Assembly: GCF_034064985.1 (NCBI RefSeq)
Contig: NZ_CP139249.1
Location: 868,001 to 932,000, forward strand
Source: Acinetobacter pittii
Lineage (GTDB): Bacteria; Pseudomonadota; Gammaproteobacteria; Pseudomonadales; Moraxellaceae
DNA: 64,000 nucleotides
Reading direction: 5' to 3'
Both the position numbers and the translations under genes were made by a program. Every line of letters starts with the position of its first letter. Positions within the stretch are counted from its first letter, which is position 1. The notes under the pieces were generated by a model. The model was not told where the DNA came from. It saw nothing but the letters and a program-made list of their open reading frames with translations, and searched no databases. Shown here piece by piece: positions 16,007-24,637 of the stretch.

Positions 16007-17149
16007 TTAGGATTGGTTCATATTAAACTGAATTAATCTTGCAATATCGGTTGTTCTTTCATAAATAAGTTCTGCTGCATGTTCGCAGGCGTGTTCTAGG
16101 GTGATGGGACCATTGGCGAGTGAAAAAGCAGCGCTTACGCCGTGCTCATAAAGCGCTTGGTAGTCTTCACCTAAAGTCCCTGCAATCACAATCACAGGAA
16201 CATTGTGCGCCTTAGCAATTTGACTCACCCCAAAAACTGTTTTGCCACTTAAGGTTTGTTGGTCAAATTTACCTTCGCCTGTAATCACCCAATCTGCATG
16301 AGCAATTTTATGCTCAAGTTGGTTAAGTTCAGCCACGACTTTAACACCAGCTTTAAAGTCTGCATTTAAATAACTTTTGGCTGCAAAACCTAAACCACCA
16401 GCAGCACCTGAGCCTGCTTCATCTCGTTTGTCGAAATCTAAAAGTTGTGCCGTGACATCGGCAAAATGGGCAAGGGCTGCATCGAGTAACTGTACTTGAG
16501 CAGGGGAAGCCCCTTTTTGTGGACCAAAAATATGTGATGCGCCATTTGGGCCGCAAAGTGGATTGGTGACATCGGCAGCCAGTAAAAACCGTGTATATTC
16601 AATGCGTGAGTCAAAGTGCGTTAAATCAATGTGTGATAGGTTGCTTAGAGCGAGGCCACCTGCGGGTAAAAAGTTCTGGTTGGCATCGAGCAAAACTGCG
16701 CCTAAAGCACTGAGTAAACCTGTGCCACCATCATTAGTAGCACTACCGCCCACGGTTAAAATAATGTCTTTTGCACCAGCATCTAAAACATCCAAAATGA
16801 GTTGGCCTGTGCCAAAGGTTGTGCTGTGGCAGGCATCACGCTCAGACGGTGGAACTAACTGTATACCGCTCGCCTGAGCCATTTCAATGATGGCGATTTT
16901 CTGATGCTCTAACCATCCCCATTTGGCTTGAACAGGCTGACCTAATGGCCCGACCACGGTTTTTTCACGCCATTGACCGCCGCAGACTTCTAAAACAGCT
17001 TCAATAGTTCCTTCACCGCCATCTGCCATTGGGCACAAAATCGTTTCGGCATGGGGAAAAACCGCTTGCCATCCTTTGGCGATTGCTTGAGCTACGTTTA
17101 AAGCAGATAAGCTGTCTTTAAAAGAGTCAGGGGCAATAATGACTTTCAT
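16007..17149 (-). CDS. Glycerate kinase (GlxK/GarK type)
   Basis: The 380-residue protein is a class I glycerate kinase. It begins VIIAPDSFKDSLSALNVA and has CPMADGGEGTIEAV, LTVGGSATNDGGTGLLSALG, GSGAAGGLGFA and TGEGKFDQQTLSGKT, all diagnostic of the GlxK/GarK family. It phosphorylates D-glycerate to 2-phosphoglycerate, feeding glycolysis from glyoxylate or sugar-acid breakdown. No glyoxylate carboligase or tartronate semialdehyde reductase gene is nearby, so its pathway context is not given by neighbours. It precedes the nitroreductase gene. Family symbol is left blank because glxK and garK cannot be told apart here. Confidence 0.94.
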   Translation of the reverse strand: MKVIIAPDSFKDSLSALNVAQAIAKGWQAVFPHAETILCPMADGGEGTIEAVLEVCGGQWREKTVVGPLGQPVQAKWGWLEHQKIAIIEMAQASGIQLVPPSERDACHSTTFGTGQLILDVLDAGAKDIILTVGGSATNDGGTGLLSALGAVLLDANQNFLPAGGLALSNLSHIDLTHFDSRIEYTRFLLAADVTNPLCGPNGASHIFGPQKGASPAQVQLLDAALAHFADVTAQLLDFDKRDEAGSGAAGGLGFAAKSYLNADFKAGVKVVAELNQLEHKIAHADWVITGEGKFDQQTLSGKTVFGVSQIAKAHNVPVIVIAGTLGEDYQALYEHGVSAAFSLANGPITLEHACEHAAELIYERTTDIARLIQFNMNQS

Positions 17150-17548
17150 AAGCTCTCTAATTCTGATGGATTTTTAATTGATTTATACTGCTTAATACGA
17201 AAAAAACATAGATAAAACCAAATCAGTGTCAATTTGAAAAATAAGCCTAATCTGTTAAAAATGAAAACCAATAATGTTTTTATCTGTAAAAGATAGAATT
17301 ATTATCTGTTTAACTCATTGTTTCGTATATTTTTAAATAAATAACGTGGTTGGCTTGAATTATTGTAATTGTAAAGAATATGGCACATATTATAAGCAGG
17401 GTTGAGCTAGCTTTTAAAATACTGTGAACAAGATAAAAAGCGGACTCTCCTGACCAGCTAGACAGCAGATCGCTTTGATATAACCATAATTAAATTGTGA
17501 TTTTATTGAATCTGTTGAGTGTGTAAGAAGAAATAAGAGGATGAAAAA
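17150..17548. other. Divergent intergenic region, glycerate kinase / molybdoenzyme
   Basis: About 400 AT-rich bases contain no convincing gene. They should hold both divergent promoters. I could not find a -10/-35 pair good enough to mark. Confidence 0.6.
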
Positions 17549-19957
17549 GTGGATAATTCAGAAGAACAAAAGCACATACAGGAAAATAACGGTTTTGCGC
17601 GAATTGAGCCATATACTCATCCTGCTGGCGGGTGGGGCGCACTTCTCAGTGTTGCTCGAAACTTAAAGCGACAAGATATTTTAAAAAAAGGCTCAATTAC
17701 CTTACTCAACATTAACCAGCCTACAGGTTTTGACTGTCCCGGTTGTGCTTGGCCAGAAAAGAAAGATGCTCACGCATTTAACTTCTGTGAAAATGGTGCA
17801 AAAGCAGTTGCCTTTGAAGCAACCAGTAAAACAGTGACTCCTGAATATTTCGCAGGGCATACCGTCAGTTGGCTGTCAGAGCAAAGTGACTTTTTCCTCG
17901 AAGACTTAGGCCGCTTAACAGACCCAGTTCGCTACGATGCTGCAACCGATAAATATGTGCCTATTTCATGGGACGATGCATTTAAACTCATTGCCCAACA
18001 TTTACATGCGCTAGACAACCCAGATCAAGCTGCGTTTTATACCTCTGGTCGTGCTAGTAACGAAGCGGCATTTTTATATCAATTGTTTGTGCGAAGCTTC
18101 GGTACAAATAACTTTCCAGACTGTTCGAACATGTGTCATGAAACCACAAGTGTTGGCCTACTTGACTCGATTGGTTTAGGAAAGGGCACCGTTACCCTAG
18201 AAGACTTTGATTTGGCTGACGCTATTTTTAGTTTTGGACACAACCCCGGAACCAATCACCCGCGTATGTTAGGTACTTTACGAGAAGTGTCTAAACGTGG
18301 CGGTAATATTGTTGCGATTAACCCGATTAAAGAGCGAGGACTAGAGCGTTTCCAAGACCCGCAAGCTCCGCTTGAAATGATGACCAATGGCAGTACACCA
18401 ATTAGTCGCTATTATTTCCAACCTAAAATTGGTGGTGACTATGCGCTGATGTTGGGTATGTTAAAGCATTTAAATGAGTGGGATAAAAAAGCACTCGCTT
18501 CAGGTAAACCAAGTGTTTTTGACCGAAACTTTATTGCGGTTAATACAGTCGGTTTTGATGAGATGATTGCTGAGATCGAGAGAACTAAGTGGACAGATAT
18601 TTATAAACACTCGGGGCTATCACCAGAGCATTTAGAAAAACTCGCCCAACTGTTTTTAGAGTCCGAGCGCTCAATTTTCTGTTGGGGAATGGGCATTACT
18701 CAACACCGCCACGGAACAGCCAATGTACATATGTTAGCCAATTTATTGTTGGCGCGTGGTCAAATTGGTAGACCGGGTGCAGGGCTTTGTCCAGTTCGTG
18801 GGCACAGTAATGTGCAAGGCGACCGAACTATGGGTATTAATGAGCTACCTAGTCCTAAATTACTCGACAACATTGATCGCGTGTTTGGAATTAAATCACC
18901 GAGAAAAAATGGTTTTGGTGTGGTCGAAACCATTAAAGCCATGGCTGAAGGTGAGGTTAAAGTCTTTATTGGTTTAGGCGGAAATTTTGCTGTTGCAACA
19001 CCCGATACCACCTATACGCAAGAAGCGCTTAGAAAGTGTAATTTAACTGTTCATGTTGCAACTAAGTTAAACCGTAGCCATTTGGTATGTGGTAAAGAGG
19101 CGCTTATTTTGCCATGTTTAGGTCGTACCGAAATTGATGAGCAGCTTCATGGCCCGCAGGCAATTTCAGTCGAAGATTCGATGAGTAATATTCACCTATC
19201 AGCAGGGCGTAATTCTCCAATTTCTAAAAATATTTTGTCTGAACCAGATATTGTGGCAAGAATGGCTGAAGCCGTGCTGCCAGACAGTAAGATCAAATGG
19301 AAATGGTACATTGAAAGTTATGATCGTATTCGTGACTCAATTGCCGATGTATTTGATGAGTTCCATGACTTTAATTTACGTGTCTATAAACCGGGTGGTT
19401 TCCACTTAGAGCATCCGGCCAATCAGCACATCTGGAATACAAAAAGTGGTAAAGCGCAGTTTATGATTACACCTCTGAGTGAAGTCTATGCTGATAAAGA
19501 AAATCAATATGCTGCAGCCTATACCGAGAGTAAGGTTTATACCTTAATGACCACTCGCTCTCATGACCAATACAACACGACACTATATGGTCTGGATGAC
19601 CGTTACCGCGGAGTATTTGGTCAGCGCCGTGTGTTATTTATGAATCAAGCCGATATTGATGAAGCAGGTTTTGAAGCAAACCAATGGGTTGATATTGAAA
19701 GTGTTTTCTCCGACGGTGTGAAGCGTATTGTGCACAGTTTCCGCATTGTGCCGTACAACATTCCGCGAGGCAGCTTAGCGGCTTATTATCCTGAAACCAA
19801 TCCTTTAGTGGCCTTAAGCAGTCATGACAAATATGCCAAGATTCCGGCTTCCAAAAGTGTTCCGGTGATTTTGCATCCCGGCAATGCGCCAGAGCACTTC
19901 AACTTGGCAACGGCAGTTGACCCTGAAGATGCAGATAGAAAAGTAAGCAGCCTTTAA
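17549..19957 (+). CDS. FdhF/YdeP family molybdopterin oxidoreductase
   Basis: The 802-residue protein belongs to the formate dehydrogenase alpha-like group. It has CPGCAWPEKKD near residue 57, a molybdopterin-binding core (SNMCHETTSVGL, GHNPGTNHPRML, GRPGAGLCPVRGHSNVQGDR), and a C-terminal molydopterin dinucleotide-binding domain (TTRSHDQYNTTLYG, PRGSLAAYYPETNPL). No TGA codon interrupts the frame, so there is no selenocysteine. YdeP-like proteins are linked to acid resistance in E. coli; the substrate is uncertain. The start is GTG at 17549 behind AGAGGA. fdhD follows 77 bases later, which fits a need for sulfuration of the cofactor. Confidence 0.92.
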   Translation: MDNSEEQKHIQENNGFARIEPYTHPAGGWGALLSVARNLKRQDILKKGSITLLNINQPTGFDCPGCAWPEKKDAHAFNFCENGAKAVAFEATSKTVTPEYFAGHTVSWLSEQSDFFLEDLGRLTDPVRYDAATDKYVPISWDDAFKLIAQHLHALDNPDQAAFYTSGRASNEAAFLYQLFVRSFGTNNFPDCSNMCHETTSVGLLDSIGLGKGTVTLEDFDLADAIFSFGHNPGTNHPRMLGTLREVSKRGGNIVAINPIKERGLERFQDPQAPLEMMTNGSTPISRYYFQPKIGGDYALMLGMLKHLNEWDKKALASGKPSVFDRNFIAVNTVGFDEMIAEIERTKWTDIYKHSGLSPEHLEKLAQLFLESERSIFCWGMGITQHRHGTANVHMLANLLLARGQIGRPGAGLCPVRGHSNVQGDRTMGINELPSPKLLDNIDRVFGIKSPRKNGFGVVETIKAMAEGEVKVFIGLGGNFAVATPDTTYTQEALRKCNLTVHVATKLNRSHLVCGKEALILPCLGRTEIDEQLHGPQAISVEDSMSNIHLSAGRNSPISKNILSEPDIVARMAEAVLPDSKIKWKWYIESYDRIRDSIADVFDEFHDFNLRVYKPGGFHLEHPANQHIWNTKSGKAQFMITPLSEVYADKENQYAAAYTESKVYTLMTTRSHDQYNTTLYGLDDRYRGVFGQRRVLFMNQADIDEAGFEANQWVDIESVFSDGVKRIVHSFRIVPYNIPRGSLAAYYPETNPLVALSSHDKYAKIPASKSVPVILHPGNAPEHFNLATAVDPEDADRKVSSL

Positions 19958-19989
19958 ATCAAAGGCGATATTAACAATATCATCTCAAC

Positions 19990-20015
19990 AAGTGGCGCTA
20001 TTCAAGGCGCCACTT
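19990..20015 (+). repeat. Intercistronic hairpin between molybdoenzyme gene and fdhD
   Basis: AAGTGGCGC and GCGCCACTT form a perfect 9-bp stem with an 8-base loop. No T-run follows, so it is more likely an mRNA-stabilising or translation-affecting hairpin than a terminator. It lies seven bases before the AAAGGA ribosome binding site of fdhD. Confidence 0.6.
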
Positions 20016-20034
20016 TAAGATAAAGGAAATTATT

Positions 20035-20820
20035 TTGACATCAGATTCTTATGGGGTTGAAACATTACAAGTAAAGCGGTTTAAGAAAACCGAGTTTAAA
20101 AGTGTTTTAGATCATATTGTTCAAGAGCATCCGATTGCTTTGGTATATAACGGTATTTCCCATGCGGTGATGATGGCAACACCGACCGATGTTGATTTAT
20201 TTGCCAAAGGTTTTAGTCTGTCTGAAGGTATTTTAACCAGCTTGAAAGAACTATATGCCATTGAGATTCATCAAAGTGAATTGGGCATTACGGTTGAAAT
20301 GACCATTTCATCCAGAGCTTTTGCTGCCTTAAAAGAAAGACGACGTATGTTGGTGGGGCGTACAGGTTGTGGTTTATGTGGTATTGAAAGTTTAGAGCAG
20401 CTTCAGCTCGATATTTCTAAAATTACGATCGAACCTTCCAAAGAGTGGCTTGAGCAAATTCCAGTTGCAATTTCTCAATTAAAAGATCAACAAAAAATTA
20501 CTGCCTTAACAGGTGGAGCACATGCCGCAGCTTGGGTGGTTGAAGGCAAAATTATGGCCTTATTTGAAGATGTTGGCCGTCACAATGCCTTAGATAAATT
20601 GCTGGGTTATTTAGCTCAAGAAAACTATGACACTAGTGCAGGTTTTGTGGTCATGACCAGTCGAGCAAGCTATGAACTAATACGAAAATGTGCTCAGCTG
20701 AACATCAGCCTATTGGCGTCAATTTCAGCACCTACCAGTATGGCCATTCGGCTCGCAAAAATATCTGGTTTAACTCTGGCAAGCTTTTGTCGTGGAGATG
20801 ATTTTGTTTTATATACCTAA
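20035..20820 (+). CDS. fdhD: Formate dehydrogenase accessory sulfurtransferase FdhD
   Basis: The 261-residue protein has the FdhD core: GRTGCGLCGIES with Cys112 and Cys115 (the persulfide-carrying CxxC), TGGAHAAAW, FEDVGRHNALDK, and SRASYELIRKCA. FdhD passes sulfur from IscS to the molybdenum cofactor of formate dehydrogenase-like enzymes. The start is TTG at 20035, with AAAGGA 8 bases upstream; no better in-frame ATG exists before the conserved region. It is the second gene after the molybdoenzyme and almost certainly matures it. Confidence 0.94.
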   Translation: MTSDSYGVETLQVKRFKKTEFKSVLDHIVQEHPIALVYNGISHAVMMATPTDVDLFAKGFSLSEGILTSLKELYAIEIHQSELGITVEMTISSRAFAALKERRRMLVGRTGCGLCGIESLEQLQLDISKITIEPSKEWLEQIPVAISQLKDQQKITALTGGAHAAAWVVEGKIMALFEDVGRHNALDKLLGYLAQENYDTSAGFVVMTSRASYELIRKCAQLNISLLASISAPTSMAIRLAKISGLTLASFCRGDDFVLYT

Positions 20821-20971
20821 GCAAGACACGTAGAAAATATTCATTAGATAAGCTCAAGTGAAAAGAAGGCTCAAAAATAATCGAGATATACATTTCTATT
20901 TTGCCTAATTTTAAGTTAAGCACGAGCTTTATACTTTATGATCAGATGTATGTAGGTCAGAGTGTGTCCCA

Positions 20972-21364
20972 ATGGCTTGGTTGCAGTCTTTAAAAGATTG
21001 GGCAAAACGTCTAAAAAAACAAATTATTATGCTTTGGTTTGCATCAAAGCATCCTCACATGCCGTGGTTGCCCAAAATTTTGGCTGTAATTGCTGTTGCA
21101 TATGCTTTTAGCCCGATTGATTTAATTCCAGATTTTATTCCCATTTTAGGGTTTATTGATGACGCTTTAATTCTACCCATACTGATTTGGTTAGCGGTTC
21201 GATTTACGCCTAAACAAGTCATTTTAGATGCAGAACAACAAGCTGAAGAATGGCTAGAACAGCAAGAGCGTCGACCTCAAAATTATTTGGTTGCCGTACT
21301 CATTATTTTAATTTGGATAACTTTGGCAATGATGGCTTATTTCTATTTTGGTGGTGGGTTGTAA
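20972..21364 (+). CDS. YkvA family (DUF1232) membrane protein
   Basis: The 130-residue protein has the DUF1232 signature: WLPKILAVIAVAYAFSPIDL followed by IPDFIPILGFIDDALILP, where the SPIDLIPDFIP motif is diagnostic. Further hydrophobic segments follow (about 62-80 and 106-126), with a Glu/Gln-rich cytoplasmic linker (DAEQQAEEWLEQQE). The function of the family is unknown. It precedes pdxB by about 100 bases on the same strand; a link to vitamin B6 synthesis is not implied by this. Confidence 0.85.
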   Translation: MAWLQSLKDWAKRLKKQIIMLWFASKHPHMPWLPKILAVIAVAYAFSPIDLIPDFIPILGFIDDALILPILIWLAVRFTPKQVILDAEQQAEEWLEQQERRPQNYLVAVLIILIWITLAMMAYFYFGGGL

Positions 21365-21469
21365 TTTATAAATCATCAAAATTTAGAATCGTGATTTAAA
21401 GGCATTAACATTGTGCTTTGCTACAACTCAAAGGATAATAATGTTTTTATAAGCTATGGGTTGCAGACA

Positions 21470-22537
21470 ATGAAAATCGTCGCAGATGAAAATTTGGCAT
21501 TTACCGATTACTTTTTTTCTGAGTTTGGCGATATTCAACACAAAGCAGGGCGTACTTTAACCCATGCAGATGTAAAAGATGCTCAAGCATTGTTAGTCCG
21601 CTCGGTTACTACGGTTAACGCAAGTTTAATTGAAAACACAGCATTAAAATATGTGGGCAGTGCCACAATTGGGACCGATCATTTAGATATTGCGGCGTTA
21701 GAAAAACAAGGTATTACCTGGGCAAATGCCGCAGGGTGTAATGCACAGGCTGTGGCTGAATATGTCATTACTGCTTTACTTCATTTAGATGAGAGCCTTT
21801 TAGAACAACAAGAAAAATTTACCCTAGGCATTGTTGGTCTTGGCAACGTCGGTAAGCGTTTGGCTTATATGGCCCAGTTGCTTGGTTGGAATGTGATTGG
21901 CTTTGATCCATATGTACATTTAGATTCAATTGAAAATGTAAGTTTAGAAACCCTTTTGCAACAAGCCAATGCAGTTTCAATTCATGTGCCTTTAACCAAA
22001 AATGGTGAACATGCCACATATCATCTGTTTGATGAAAAAGCGTTTGCAGCACTTCAACCCAATACAATTTTAATTAATAGTGCGCGTGGTCCAGTCGTTA
22101 AAGAATCTGCTTTAATCGAAGATATTCAGCGTACCCAGCGTAAAGTTGTGCTCGATGTATTTGAACATGAACCAGTCATCTCGGAACAGCTTATCGATAT
22201 GCTGGCTTTGGCGACACCGCATATTGCAGGTTATAGCCTCGAAGGGAAGGCCCGCGGTACCCAAATGATTTATGAAGCGTTTTGCCAAAAGTTCGGATTC
22301 GACATCAATAAGTGTTTCGAGACTCAGTTACCTGCATGCGAAGACTATTTTTCAGGACATGATTTAAAAGCAGTGCTCAAGCAAAAACTATCTCAGATTT
22401 ATGATATTGCTCAAGATGATGCCAACATTCGTGCCTGCATTAAAGATGGCAAAGTTGAGCAAAAAGCATTTGATTTATTACGTAAGAATTATCCGCTGCG
22501 CCGTGAATGGGCAGCACATGGAGGGCCGCAGGCATGA
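21470..22537 (+). CDS. pdxB: Erythronate-4-phosphate dehydrogenase
   Basis: The 355-residue protein is a D-2-hydroxyacid dehydrogenase. From ATG at 21470 it reads MKIVADENLAFTDYFF, characteristic of PdxB. The NAD-binding GLGNVGKRLAYMAQLLGWNV, the catalytic Arg in NSARGPVV, the Glu in VFEHEPV and the His in TPHIAGYSLEGKARG follow. The C-terminal PdxB-specific domain of about 80 residues is present. It oxidises 4-phosphoerythronate in pyridoxal phosphate synthesis. A GTG-type upstream extension at 21413 is not conserved in character. The stop codon overlaps the epmA start. SerC, which acts two steps later, is also in this window but far away. Confidence 0.95.
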   Translation: MKIVADENLAFTDYFFSEFGDIQHKAGRTLTHADVKDAQALLVRSVTTVNASLIENTALKYVGSATIGTDHLDIAALEKQGITWANAAGCNAQAVAEYVITALLHLDESLLEQQEKFTLGIVGLGNVGKRLAYMAQLLGWNVIGFDPYVHLDSIENVSLETLLQQANAVSIHVPLTKNGEHATYHLFDEKAFAALQPNTILINSARGPVVKESALIEDIQRTQRKVVLDVFEHEPVISEQLIDMLALATPHIAGYSLEGKARGTQMIYEAFCQKFGFDINKCFETQLPACEDYFSGHDLKAVLKQKLSQIYDIAQDDANIRACIKDGKVEQKAFDLLRKNYPLRREWAAHGGPQA

Positions 22538-23508
22538 GCTTAAGTTATCAACCAACTTGTTCAATTGATGCCTTAAAAGCACGTGCTAAGCTCTATAACC
22601 AGATTCGTCAGTTTTTTGCTGAACGTGATGTCATGGAAGTCGAAACACCAATTGTTTCACAGGCAGGTGTCACCGATGTACATTTAGCTTCTGTTCAGGT
22701 TTTACGTCATATTAATGGCAAATTGCAAACTCAATATTTACAAACCTCACCTGAGTTTGCCATGAAACGCTTACTGGCAAGCGGTAGTGGACCGATTTAT
22801 CAAATCTGTAAGGTTTTCCGAGACGATGAACACGGGCGTAAACACAATAGTGAATTTACCATGCTTGAATGGTATCGTCCGGGTCTAGACTTAAAAGCTT
22901 TAATGCATGAAACCGCCGATTTATTGCAAAGCTGTTTGCAACATCGTTTTGGTGAAGTTCGTCCGTTTATTCTAAGTTATAAGCATGCCTTTCAAGATCG
23001 ACTTGATATTAATCCATTACAAGCAACGTTGAAGCAACTCAAAGATACCGCAAATCGTGTCGGATTAAATCTCGATTTGGGCGATGATCGCCTAGCTTAT
23101 ATGGATTTGTTATTTTCTCATTTTGTTGAACCAAGTTTGGGTTTTGATGCTCCAGTTTTTTTAACTGACTTTCCACCAGAAATGGCGTCTTTGGCAAAAG
23201 TGAAAGTAGATGAAGATGGAGAGGAGGTCGCAGCGCGTTTTGAGGTTTATATTGAAGGCTTAGAGCTAGCCAATGCCTACGATGAATTGCTTGATGCAGA
23301 TGTGTTACGTTCACGCTTTGAAGCAGACAATGCAGAGCGGGCTAAGCAAGGGCTTCATGTTATGCCTTTGGATGAGCATCTGTTAGCAGCTTTACCTCAT
23401 ATGCCAGAATGTTCAGGAATTGCTTTAGGTGTAGACCGTTTACTCATGGTTGCAATGGATCAGGTCAAAATTGAAAAAGTAGTGACTTTTCCAGCAGAAA
23501 TTGCTTAA
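22534..23508 (+). CDS. epmA: Elongation factor P--(R)-beta-lysine ligase EpmA
   Basis: The 324-residue protein is a class II lysyl-tRNA-synthetase-like enzyme without the anticodon-binding domain. Motif 1 lies in FFAERDVMEVETPIVSQAG, motif 2 in FRDDEHGRKHNSEFTMLEWY, motif 3 in GIALGVDRLLM. EpmA attaches beta-lysine to EF-P to relieve ribosome stalling at proline runs. The start ATG at 22534 overlaps the pdxB stop as ATGA, so translation is probably coupled. No epmB or efp gene is in the window. A strong terminator follows. Confidence 0.95.
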   Translation: MSLSYQPTCSIDALKARAKLYNQIRQFFAERDVMEVETPIVSQAGVTDVHLASVQVLRHINGKLQTQYLQTSPEFAMKRLLASGSGPIYQICKVFRDDEHGRKHNSEFTMLEWYRPGLDLKALMHETADLLQSCLQHRFGEVRPFILSYKHAFQDRLDINPLQATLKQLKDTANRVGLNLDLGDDRLAYMDLLFSHFVEPSLGFDAPVFLTDFPPEMASLAKVKVDEDGEEVAARFEVYIEGLELANAYDELLDADVLRSRFEADNAERAKQGLHVMPLDEHLLAALPHMPECSGIALGVDRLLMVAMDQVKIEKVVTFPAEIA

Positions 23509-23515
23509 AACTGAC

Positions 23516-23551
23516 AAATAAAAAAGCCACAATATTGTGGCTTTTTTATTT
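23516..23551. terminator. Bidirectional terminator between epmA and Tim44-domain gene
   Basis: A perfect palindrome of 36 bases (core AAAAAAGCCACAAT / ATTGTGGCTTTTTT) ends in T-runs on both strands, between convergent stops. Confidence 0.95.
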
Positions 23552-23565
23552 AAGGCGGATTCAAA

Positions 23566-24555
23566 TTAAGCTTGTTGAATACCAGCAACGACCCAGTCTT
23601 GCTGAGAACCAACTGGCTTAACAAAGTGCCAGATTTCAGTAAACGGTTGTGGCAAGCTGTTTAAATCTTCACTCACTGTACCAGTGAAGCGTACGCTTAC
23701 TACGTATTGACCATTTTCAGTCGCACTGTCTACAACCATTGCATTCAAGTTACTAAATTCAGCAACGTCTTGATCTTGGTTTTCCATAATGTCGTTATAC
23801 ATAGAACTATAAAGTTCTGGTGTTAAGTAACGGCGAATTTCTTCAATGTTACTTGCAGTATTCATCGACTGGATGTGATTAAAACGTTGACGTGCAATAC
23901 GCAAGAACGCAGCAGGCTCAGTACCATCAGGAAGTTGATTGCCATTGCTCGTTGTTGCACCACCAAAAGGAGCTTGGGTTGCTGCACCGCCACCCACAGA
24001 TTGACCGAAGATATTTGTATTATCTCCAGTATTACGTGGAGCGGCTTGTGGCGCAGCAGAACGGCCAAATGGGTTTTGACCGTCATTATTTGGTGCGTAA
24101 GGGTTGTTACCCGCTAATTTTTTTTTTGATCCCAATTTACGGAATACAAAGAAAGCGAGAGCTGCGGCAAGTAATACCCAAATCCAGCCAGGGATTCCAC
24201 CTTTTTTCTCTTCTTGGGCTTGAGCAGCTTGTTCATTTCCAGGTTGTGTTGCTTGCTGTTCAGTTGATGTTGATTTGTCATCAGCTAAAGCATTTGCTGC
24301 AACAGCACCTACGGCAGCACCAGCCACACCAGCCGCAACCATTGAACCTACGCCTGGACCTGATCTTTGAGGTGCCGTAGCAGGTTGTTGAGCAGGAGTC
24401 ACTTGACGAGGTTGTTGATAAGACTGGCTTGAAGTAGTAGAACGTGCCATACCGTGGCTTTTGCCACCACCTGCACGTTTAGCTTCAGCAAGAGGAGAAA
24501 TTGCTAAAGCAGCCATTAAAATACCGGTAATCAAGCCACGCTGGTGTACTTCCAT
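23566..24555 (-). CDS. Tim44-like domain protein with signal peptide
   Basis: The 329-residue protein starts with a signal-like segment (GLITGILMAALAISPLAEA), followed by a Ser/Gln/Pro-rich linker, a glycine/alanine hydrophobic stretch (MVAAGVAGAAVGAVAANALA, about 92-111), an acidic linker, and a membrane helix (about 145-162, GIPGWIWVLLAAALAFFVF). The C-terminal part (from about 215) is a Tim44-like domain: AAFLRIARQRFNHIQSMN, EIRRYLTPELYSSM and the QDWVVAGIQ end. Such bacterial proteins are membrane-anchored with unknown roles. It is monocistronic and converges on epmA. Confidence 0.85.
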   Translation of the reverse strand: MEVHQRGLITGILMAALAISPLAEAKRAGGGKSHGMARSTTSSQSYQQPRQVTPAQQPATAPQRSGPGVGSMVAAGVAGAAVGAVAANALADDKSTSTEQQATQPGNEQAAQAQEEKKGGIPGWIWVLLAAALAFFVFRKLGSKKKLAGNNPYAPNNDGQNPFGRSAAPQAAPRNTGDNTNIFGQSVGGGAATQAPFGGATTSNGNQLPDGTEPAAFLRIARQRFNHIQSMNTASNIEEIRRYLTPELYSSMYNDIMENQDQDVAEFSNLNAMVVDSATENGQYVVSVRFTGTVSEDLNSLPQPFTEIWHFVKPVGSQQDWVVAGIQQA

Positions 24556-24637
24556 AGGAAATTCCTGTTTAAAGTTAATTTGTAATAGTATTTATGCAGG
24601 TATTTACTCTAAATTTCAACCTTAAAAGTATGTTTTT

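Noticed and set aside
17549..19957. Selenocysteine-containing formate dehydrogenase with a formate-hydrogenlyase context
   Set aside because: The frame has no internal TGA and no hydrogenase or electron-transfer subunit genes are near, so a formate role is not shown.
23892..24380. A 162-codon plus-strand frame
   Set aside because: It is the complement of the Gln- and Ala-rich part of the Tim44-domain gene and has a composition of His, Gln and Leu typical of such shadows.
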